A DNA stretch of 64,000 nt, from contig JAKLMB010000005.1 of assembly GCA_022813625.1 (NCBI GenBank), positions 1,488,001 to 1,552,000 of the forward strand. Direction: 5' to 3'. The translations under genes and the position numbers were made by a program. Source of the DNA: Aaosphaeria pasadenensis. Taxonomy: Eukaryota > Ascomycota > Dothideomycetes > Pleosporales. This document shows positions 35,174-44,768 of the stretch, one piece after another (position 1 is the first letter of the stretch; every line of letters starts with the position of its first letter). The notes under the pieces are model-generated. The model did not search any database. It saw nothing but the letters and a program-made list of their open reading frames with translations, and was not told the DNA's origin.

Positions 35174-36505
35174 ACCAAGCGCATCCCACCTGATATGCTC
35201 TTCGAGTACTGAAGAGTTCAGCAGTATTGTCTGCCCATCGACTGTTCCTACAACATTAAAAAACTTATCCCTCTAAGTAATTTAAGGCCGAAGTTTCAAG
35301 GATGAAACAAACTTATAGGGTGATTCCAGATTATTTCTGGTGCGTGAAAGTGCTGACTGTTGATGAAACTGTCACAGACTCAGCGTAAGTGCTGGGTAAG
35401 CATAGACTTTGTGCTGAACTCTTCGGTACTCCGAGAGTCCCATGCTAATCGCATGTGCTGCGCACCCTTCGCACGTATCACAAATTTCGTGGACCGCGAT
35501 GTGATAACGCGTTTGGAGTAATGCTCTTCACTCTCGCCGCTCTACAATCAAATCAACGTCCTCGCGGGAGGTAAATGTCCAGCTGGACCCCATCAAAGGA
35601 AACGAATTCCCGAAAACGCATCTGTATATATTTCCCACAGGATCGTCCGAACTGGAAAGCGTTTCAACTAGACGTCCTTCCCAGTCGATGGCAACCCAGG
35701 ATGGAAAGGATTCGAGAAAGGGCAGGCAGGCAGATCTGAAATCGCAGAGCCACATGCCCTCCCCCCGTCCCCGCCCAACGCATCTCCACATGAAAGAGGC
35801 CACGGCACAGCATCGTGACTAAGACCAAAGTCTCCAAAGATAGCGCGTCTTTTGTTTCTCCCGGACGCACAATCGGAAGTATGGTACGGTGTTGTATGAA
35901 GATAAGCAGACAGCTGCACGGGCGCGTGTGCTTTTCAAAGAGAGCGCCTTTTCGTGAACCCGAGACGCGCATGGGAGTTCGGTACCGTATATAAGGTTAT
36001 CAGCGCGAGCGTGTGCGCGTACAAGCGGAGGAATTCATAACTCTCTCCATCATCGAAGGACACAGCCGTAGAGCTTCATTAGCTATAGTCGTGTGGTCGT
36101 CCAGAGAGAGGGAGTAGCCAAGTCCCGCAACAGCGCATTATCCGCATTTCGCTGAATTTGAAAGGCTATTTGGGGGGGACCAGTTAGCGAAGTACAATGA
36201 TGCAATGCAATCTCAAGTTCATAGAAGATGAAGGAGAAGGAGAAGGATCGATCAACCCTTCAATCCCGAGAATCGACAAAAACCTTCAACGTGGGCGAAC
36301 GGGAAAAGCAGCAACGTACCTGATTATATACTCTCCACACCGGTGCTCCCATTGCCTTTTCTCTCTGTTATGGTTGCATTTACGTGACGAATCGTATATA
36401 GATATAGAGTGTGCGTGCGTGGATGACTCCAGATGGACTGGCTCCAAAATGTCACTGTCTCGACAGTTGCGGAAGCATCAATCGTCAATTTCAGTTTAAG
36501 ATGCA

Positions 36506-36527
36506 TGCGTGCGTGCGTGCGTGCGCG
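36506..36527. repeat. GCGT microsatellite
   Basis: Four to five consecutive TGCG units end in GCGCGTATATAG, joining directly to one of the TATATA elements. Confidence 0.75.
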
Positions 36528-36838
36528 TATATAGGGAAGATGTGAGTATATGTGAATGTGTGCCACTTCCATCTCATCAACACACTAATTTCGATGTCAG
36601 TCCGTTCCGTGACATCTTCTTGTGTATGGGTCTCCCTCCGTCTGCGCAAGTTCTTTCAACAAGAATGTCCTTTTGCTGCACCGAGCGGAGTTGGAGGAGA
36701 AAATAGGATGTATATAGGGCGTTGTCGAGGAACTGGTCGAACGCAAAAGTTACACAAGTTCATGCGCAAGAACGGCCATGACGTCTCAAGTTGCATCTGT
36801 GGAAAGAGAGACGTATATATGTCACCTGGGGCCATATG

Positions 36839-37717
36839 TCATCTGGTACCCACGGAGAATAAAGCCCTGCCCTGCATGGCGCAGACGAACGTGGACTGAT
36901 ACCCAAACGAGCTCCTACCGTCGAGTGATAGGGTTGGAGACGAAAAAAAGAGGTATATATGCCATCTGGGAGGCGCTGGCCGAACGATCTCCCACATGGC
37001 CAGCATGCAGAAGTTCAATTTCCAGCTACAAAGCCGGAAGAGGGTCGATGCATCACTGCAACACCGTAAGCTTCCTGGCAATGTTCCACGACGAACACAC
37101 GCGCGTATTATAGTCGGAACTCTTTTGAGGGCGTATAGCAGAATTGTTTCCTGTCCGTAATGAGGCACTCTGTTCTGTCTCATCCTGTGATTATCCTCCT
37201 TCCCATATTCGGTTTTTTGCTCCATTCTGTATCTCCGATCCTCTTCGTCATCGCAGGGGATTCGAAAGGGCAAGGAGGAGAGCGGAAATGAGAAGGAAAG
37301 TGTGCACTGAAAGGGAGCACGGCTCAGCACCATCAAGTTGGGATGAAGAGAGTAGATTTTGCGTCTCAAAACAAGCACGTTATACATTAACGTAGCCTGA
37401 AGAAAACGAGGGGCGCGAAGACGTAGACGTCGTGTGTATATATAGGTAGGTATAAGTAGGGTGGTTTTCCCATCGGTGTTCTCCCGGGGCAACAGCGTGT
37501 ACCGTGAAGTGTTGGGTGGACGTAGCGACGGTCTGTAGTCCTGTGTCGTGATGTCTACTCCTAAGGCATTTGAACGAGCAAGTCCTTTCAGACCCTGACA
37601 TCTTCGCATGTTGAGTCTTCGTCGTGCGTTTTGTCTAGACCCAGGAAGGAACTTGTTGGTCCTGTTCTGAATAGTCGCACACGCGTTGTATGCAGGCAAG
37701 GCACGTTGGGTATACAT
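36839..37717 (-). other. 292-codon open frame, coding status uncertain
   Basis: This is the longest open frame in the gene desert. From ATG it encodes 292 residues rich in Arg, Leu, Ser and Tyr, with no domain I recognise and no even codon pattern. A random frame of this length is rare in DNA of this base composition. However, other minus-strand frames beside it are also long and overlap each other, which points to a locally stop-poor strand rather than one gene. Treat as a candidate only. Confidence 0.2.
37422..37451. repeat. Diverged dispersed repeat, copy 1
   Basis: The sequence around the TATATATAG element here matches 38119-38146 at about 25 of 28 aligned positions with a two-base gap. 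Both copies have CGTAGA, GTGT, TATATATAG and TAGGT in the same order. Confidence 0.5.
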
Positions 37718-38118
37718 TGGTCAGTTTCTGAGCTAGTGGCTTCTCCACTATGTGGAACATCATATGGATTCCAGGGCAAATAGACTCGGTCTTCCAATTC
37801 CTATAGGCTGCGGTCATTGGAAATATCGGCAATGGGATATATAGGGTCGTTTCTCAGGCGCAGGTAACCCAGTTGTTGTGACAGCGTAAGTCGGGGATGC
37901 CTGGGACATGGCTCTGGTTGCTCCGTCCGTATGATACCATTTCGGAGCGCTCTGAGACTGTAGATCCAAAGAAGTCCACGTGCGAAATGCTGTGATACTC
38001 CGTGCATGCCGGGCAGGGACCAAGATGGGATGCACGTAGGTTCGCAGCGGCAGCGGTAGGATAGAGAACGGAACGTGCTTTCGCCCGTGCACATATAGCA
38101 GAGGGCTACAGTATAAGT

Positions 38119-38146
38119 CGTAGAAGTTGTGTATATATAGATAGGT
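38119..38146. repeat. Diverged dispersed repeat, copy 2
   Basis: This is the partner of 37422-37451, about 700 bp away in the same orientation. Confidence 0.5.
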
Positions 38147-41100
38147 TCTGACTCCACTCTTGTTCCGTGCGGCAGGTCGTGGATCTCGAGGATGTGTACA
38201 TCCCGACGCGTACTGCAGCGATAAATCTGTGCGGGTTCCACGTCCAAGACCCAGTGATGGTCCCTTCGTGGCGAACAAGAGCCGAAATGCGAGGTTCGCA
38301 ATTTCGCAGCGATATGTAAGACGAAAGAGCATTCGTTGTCTTGCTCCTCCCGGGCTGTGGTGGCCTTGTGCCCGTGGTAATAGGAATATAATTTACCCCC
38401 TTGCGATTAAACTTGACGTGGAGCTCTCTCATTGTGTGTGTGAACGGATATATATCTGGATCCAGATCCTCCATATAGCCTTTGTGCAGCCTCCGCTACG
38501 AATACTTGTTGAAACCCATCCCGTAAGTCATGAATACCTATGAAAAAGGGCAGCGACGATGATCGAACAAATTCAAGGACAATCCCACGTAGCTCGGGGG
38601 CAAAATGATGCCTGGTTTGGTTGTGTGGTGCGCCGTGCCAGCGGTATGTTGAATGCATTTGGGTCTGCTTCCTGGGCGCACAATAGCCAGGCGAAGCACC
38701 TGGCGTAGGTGCAGTATATACGTATGAATATTGTGGTCTTTGTTGTTCCTCTGGAACGTATGTCATGGGAGCCTAGCACGCACGGCTCTATGCCGTCTCG
38801 CAAAGCGTAGGTTTGTGGGTTGCAGTGTTGTCCTGGCCCGTGAAGCACGACTGTCGAGGACGGTCCGCAAAGGCGATATCAAAGGTATCCCGGGCTGGGT
38901 CTTATCCCGTCCAGAAACATGACACAGCCAAGGCACGCAGGGCCCTGCTCATCAGTATGTGGGTGCTTCGGCCAGACCCAGGCAGCAGGAGCTTGTCGAG
39001 ATCGTAATGCCGCAAGATGAGGCGCAGGAGGAGCATGGAAAAATCTTTCCTTCGCACTATCTGTCGTGGTGTATATATGGCATGATGTACCGGACTGGGT
39101 CCTATGCGTAGTAATGAATGAATAGAGGGACAGAGTCCATGGAGGGATGGATGCGGCGAGGTTTGGCTCCAAACGAACGGACTGGAGTAGATGCAGCATG
39201 TATCTCATTCCAAAACGCACTTCTCAGGGCAACCGGACCATGGTTTGAGTGTGTCTTGTCTTCATGAAGAGATGAGCCACCCGGAGTGGTTGAACCATCT
39301 CGCTCTGTCGTCTTCTTGATGACAATATAGATGGGCATCTTCGGGCAGAGGAGTTCCTACACCGAAAAAAGGGGCCACCAAGATTTGGGGAGGTAGGAAG
39401 CGCGTGACCATGGGTGCGTATATATTGCGGTAGCTCTGACTCGTCACATGGATCTTCAGTGATTTGGGTATCCACGGGGCCTCCTAGCCTCAGGTGTTGT
39501 GCCTTCCTCGACATATTCGGCCCCAAGATAGCCTACGCGGTGGTTGTATATAGATTTGTAGTAACGAATGTGAATACCGGTTCTTCATGATAGTTGTGCA
39601 TATAACGAGGGAGGCAACCTTGATACCTGAAGTATCATGTGCGGGTACTAAAGAAGAGGGAACGCAGGAGACGAGGAATTCAACTGTGAGTACGTCAGTA
39701 TAATGTCAAAAAAGTAGTAGTGGTAGAGAAAGAAGAAACACCTAGAGAAAGGGGGCCACTGTTTCTCTTTCCACTCTTTTTTCTTTTTGCAACTTGTGTT
39801 TAGTTTACAAAGAATGATACATACATCTTTATGGCTCAGCTTGGAGATTCATCTTCTGTAGAGAATGTTTTCCGAGTGTTGCCTCAAGATGGAGTCAATC
39901 CCTCGTGCTAAAGTGAATGATAAAGGAAGAAGGCGGCCATTGGTGGGGAAACGACCTAGAAGGAAGTTATTGCCAAATCTGCTTCAAAGAGCTGAGCTCT
40001 TGTCCGAGTCCACTGACAATCATACCTAGAAGACAAGGAGAGACACTTGTTGGTCGACTTTTCGACTTTTCTCCGATGCGCCCGCGTAGAACGCTCAACC
40101 ACGTTGGTCAATTTGTAAATGGTGTGCCCGGTGCCAGATTAAATGAATTTATGTATATATAATGTATGTAGGAAGAACATTTCCATTAGGTGGAAGTAGG
40201 TGGACGTATGGACGAACGATAAGAACGAGCAAACAGCGATGTGCAAGCGAAAGGTGTGGGAATGACGAGAATTTCACGCCGAAGTAGTGTATATGTATGT
40301 GTGTCTATATTTGATAAGTATGATGTATTCATGCAAATGGTTTATTGATATTGCTTGGGATGATGTATTGGGATGGATGAGTGGATCGGATCACCGTCTT
40401 CCGTTCATGTTCCTTTGTTCGTTTGACATCTCGGGTACTTGTCTGGTGTCATACCTGCCAGCGTGCATACTTGGACCATTGAGAAGACGTGTAAAGGAGC
40501 GGTGAGTGATGATGGGAGTGTTGTATTCAACATGAACGGTAAATTCGGCAACAGTGTGTAGGGTTGCAATGCAGAAATGCAATCTACATACGCAAGGGCG
40601 TGTCCATGTGCGGGAAAGCACATCCTAAGTTCCTTGTCTACCATATGCATTGAACTACCGCATCGGAAATTTGCGAGGTCAACGACCTTTCGTGTGAGTC
40701 AAGTTGATATGCTGAGCTACGGGTGTAATCGAGCGGTCCATGCAATCGGTTTCTTCACTCGACTAAAGAGGGGAAAGGACAAGCCATGTAGAGTCACTGC
40801 GAGAAAGAAATTAAGAGTCAGGTTCCTCAAGGTCAAAAGAATGGCCTTGGTGTACAAAGACGGGAAGTTACAGTGTTGAAAGGTTAGCTTCGGGTACTCG
40901 CGTTTTCATGTGTAGAGTCGGTGTGCTTCATTTCCTATTCATTCTGGCTCAATTTCAATGTCCCAGCTTTGCTGCGAAGCAGATCATCTTTGATGTGAAG
41001 GATAATTCCAACACATAGCCACGGTTCAGCATCGTATTGCTGGTATGTATGACTTCACAGTCGTTTGGCCAAGCCTTGGAGTCGTGAAAGAGTGCCAATA

Positions 41101-43882
41101 CACATAAATGTTACGAGACCCATGCCTTCTTGTCGTGACCAAAGTCCTATGTATGTAGGTAGCACCCAGGTATTCGGGTTACATGCAAGGTATTAGGTAC
41201 CCACAGTATCAATATCGAGCCAGTTCGCTTCCCGCCACGATAGCTCGATGCCAAACCGAATGATGTTGTTGCGTTCATTTCCGGGTATCGGATGATGTAA
41301 ACCCAGTCAAAGAGGAAAGTATTAGATATCCATTGGATGAGAGAAACTGGAAGTTGTGGTACGGGGTACGGAGTATTTGGGGCGTAGTTACACTAACAAT
41401 CCTTCCATTCCCCCAGTTTCCAACGAGCGGTAACTTTGACGAAAACAAGTAACGAGAGGATCATTGCATACATCCCATGCTACCGTGACTGAGAGAACCG
41501 TAGTGTGACGTTTGATAGCGCGCACGCTGTAGTAGCTACTCTTTCACGTGCCAAAAGCTGCAATTGCGAATGGCAGGTTGTCGGATCTTTTGCCTCAATT
41601 CATTTTGAACTGGCATGTCACTGACCCTTTCAGAACGTCCTTCGGTCTTTTATTTGCTTCTGTCGATCGTCTCCAACGAATGATAGAGAAGGTGATTGAG
41701 CAAGACGGTATGGTATCGGAGTGTCTAGACTCTAGAATTCTTGGACTTGTCAATATCTTGTACAGTGGACATCATACGTTAAGATAAAATTGTCATAATT
41801 GGTCCCTGCGCAGCATGCAGACCCCACGAGATGCACATCCCACGTTCTTTTTGCTTTCTTGAACGGCGATCCAATGCCGTTTTAGGGAGGCCATTGTTCG
41901 TTCCCCATCCTATCATATCAAATCGTACGTCGCAAGTTTACATCCCACGTGTGTTTCCTTTTTGAAAGATGCGAAGTGCGAAGCAGAGGTAGAGATTATG
42001 GAAGACAACAACATACGAGACGAGGCAGAATCGACAGGGTGCGCGGAAGTGGAGCGAACGAGTCCCGGCTATTGGGAGGGTTTCCCCCCCTATGAAAGCT
42101 GCAGATTGCAACAGACGCCTTGTGTTGTCACTTGCTTTGATTCGCGCTGCAAAAGGTGTTGATTTGCTCACTCTTCGCCAAATCATGTTATGGCCGTGCC
42201 ATCCCCAACCTTACCTGTGCAGTACGACAATCCTCACTAGGGAAGGCCGCACACGTTTATGGATGGAGATAGTGGCACAACCTTGGGGCATGGCTATTCG
42301 CACCTCCCCGAAATACGAAATGCTCCGCTTGAGTCGATCAACGGCCAACGACAGCGTGGCAGGGTGGTAAAATTGAATCGTAGAAGGAAGGTTCTCCTGC
42401 ACTGCTGGGGGATAGCCTGAAAAATTCCAAATGAACCACCCCATAGTCAACTAGGCTTCATATAACCATTGCTTGAGCCTTGATCAGCGTGCTGAACGGT
42501 TCGCCATACCACAACCAGCAGGCGCTGGTAAACTTCCTTAACGGGCGACCGTAAGGGCTAACACTGCATCTGACAAGCGGCCCGTTGCCGAGTCGGAAGA
42601 AAGTCGAATAAACGAGGGATTGAACCTATGGACTGTACGTGGTTCTACACGTAGGTACTCTGTACATACATACGCGCGCCCACTTTCTCTACCAATCCTC
42701 GACAGCTTACTGTGCTTGTTCAGGACCGCCCTGCATCTGCATTCGGAGCACGCGAGGTTTAATCATTGGTGCATTTATTGATTTTTCTACTACTTTCCCT
42801 ATCATCAAGAAGATTTTCTTTCCTTTTGCGTATTTGCTGAGGCGCTTGCGTTGCATGTGGAGTTTTCATTGATCTGCTGAACGGTGAGGGAATCGTAGAC
42901 AGGGGAGACAATCTCGACACAGTAAGACGGTTCGTCCCGGTTTTGCCGTCTTTCCATATTAAAATCCATCGGATGATCGCGTGCATGCTTGCGCCGGACT
43001 TCTGTTCGATGGAAGAAGCTTGAGTAATGCTTGGAAACAAAACGTGCGACAGGCACGTGACGGTTTGCGAATGCGAAGACGCACGCGTCTTGTACTTGAA
43101 GAATCCATCAAGCCGGAGAGGAGCGACCGAGGTGCAGGATTGGAGCATGGGATTTCTGTTGTGCGTCAATTCGACGCGCAGTACAGCTGCAGCACATGTC
43201 TGTGCAGATGTTGCAGGGACAGTGCTGCAAAGTCCGTGGTCCTGGTAAAATGCTTGCAATAAACTCCGTGTCCTGTGAGCAACCAGCCAGACAATGGCAC
43301 ACAACATTGGATTTTGGAATTTTAACCAATGCGCCACTACGGCGAGGTAGATTTAGAGCTTATTCGGACCTGGCGAACCCGTACCTACCTTGCCCTGCAG
43401 ACGGGTATTTGGGCAGCAACACGGCGTAGGAGTGCGCTCCTGGCAAGTTATTCGACCCTCTCCATCCGAGCCTATTTTGGAAGCTTCTGCGATGTTGCGA
43501 ATTACGCTCCGTGCCGTGACTCGTCGAGACATTAGCTTACAGAAGATTCATGATTGACTTCAACGAGCAGCCGTCCTCAATGGAATTTTAGAAACGTTCG
43601 CCAGAGGTTAGAGTAGTCCCGATGCATAGAATGCTGAACGTAGGTGACTGAGAACTGAATTGCATTTGATATGAACCTGGCAAAGGGACAAAAAAGGAGA
43701 ATAATGATAGCTCTCTGGTGGCGAATGATGGCATGCCTCTAATACCTCTATAGTTAAAAGGAGTATCGAAAAAGACCGTTGTGAATCGAATAGGTCGATG
43801 CAGAAGAAATGGGGATCGTACCCTGTCCTGCAAGGTTGTAACCCACGTACAAGACATCACAAATCGTGCAAACATCTGCCAA

Positions 43883-44768
43883 CTAAAGGATCGTACAAGT
43901 TCTGTGCTTCTGTCGCCCACCCCGTCCGCTTCTATGTCGTGGTTCTGTTCGTCTTCGTCCTCCTCTTTCTGGTGCGCGGTATTCTCTCTGATCTTTGTGC
44001 ATTATCTGCCTGCACAAGTCAACGAAGACTTCGTCGACGTTTGCTCTTCTCCGGGCGCTGGCCTCGTAATAAGGCACATTTCCCCAGTCTTGAGAGATCT
44101 TGAAAGCTCGAGGTCGAGGCACGGCGCGGTCTTCTTCAAGGTCTGATTTGTTGCCAACAAGGACCATAGGTACGTTGTCGTCCTCTTTAATTCGTCGAAT
44201 CTGTTCGCGGAGCTCTGTGAGTTCGTACAAAGAAGACATTGACGTTATACTGAAGACAAGCAGAAAGCCTTGGCCGGTCTTCATGTAGAGTTCTCTATAC
44301 ATTGATTAGCAAACCCTTCTACCGCTGGATTCCGACTTGACTACCTCATCGCAGCTATGTTTAGTTAGCATTATTCATTTGCACGTGTGTCGTGTGACCT
44401 ACTGAATTGTTCTGTGCCGGCCGTATCAAGAATTTCCAGTATGACGGATCGACCCTTAGTGATGCGTCAGCCAAAGTTCATATAACACTTCATGGGAGAA
44501 TTAATCACATCAACTTCAATATTCTTCCTATACGAGTCCTCGATGGTAGGATCATAACTTTCTATCCAAACGTTCTGAACAAATTGAGCTTCTGGGTGTT
44601 AGTCTCGGTGATGTCACAATCCGCTCAGTCGGGTGCATACCTGTCAAACAACTCTTTCCAACGCCCCCTAGCATAGCACAACGTCAGTAAACCGTGTTCA
44701 TCTGGCGAACGTCACGTATACACACCTGAGCCGAGAACCACAATGTGATATTCTCTTTGAGTCGACAT
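43883..44768 (-). CDS. RSR1: Rap-type small GTPase, RSR1/BUD1 (KREV-1) homologue
   Basis: Six exons (44726-44768, 44641-44667, 44509-44588, 44403-44454, 44345-44354, 43883-44294) encode 207 residues. All G motifs are present: GSGGVGKSCLT (P-loop, with the intron inside it), effector loop YDPTIEDSY, DTAGTEQF, NKSD and EASAR. Thr in place of Gln in DTAGTEQ is the hallmark of the Rap/Rsr1 branch. The C-terminus is basic (RRRTEPRHRSGRGGRQKHR) and ends in the CAAX box CTIL, whose Leu predicts geranylgeranylation and plasma-membrane location. In fungi this GTPase directs bud-site choice or hyphal polarity upstream of Cdc42. One exon is only 10 nt. Frames at each junction close exactly, so identification is firm. 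Confidence 0.95.

Larger units (their letters stand above)
34695..43882. other. 9.2-kb gene desert
   Basis: No recognisable protein, tRNA or transposon was found here, although gene spacing elsewhere in the window is about 2-3 kb. It contains a 58-bp tandem repeat (35032-35173), a GCGT microsatellite (36506-36527), more than a dozen TATATA-type elements between 35.6 and 40.3 kb, and a minus strand with several overlapping long open frames between 36.8 and 39.5 kb. One TACGGAGTA copy is at 41367-41375. It could be a long non-coding transcription unit, an extended intergenic promoter, or decayed coding DNA. Confidence 0.5.

Noticed and set aside
42759..43337. 192-codon minus-strand frame
   Set aside because: No recognisable domain, overlaps other frames, and one frame of this length is expected by chance in a window of this size.
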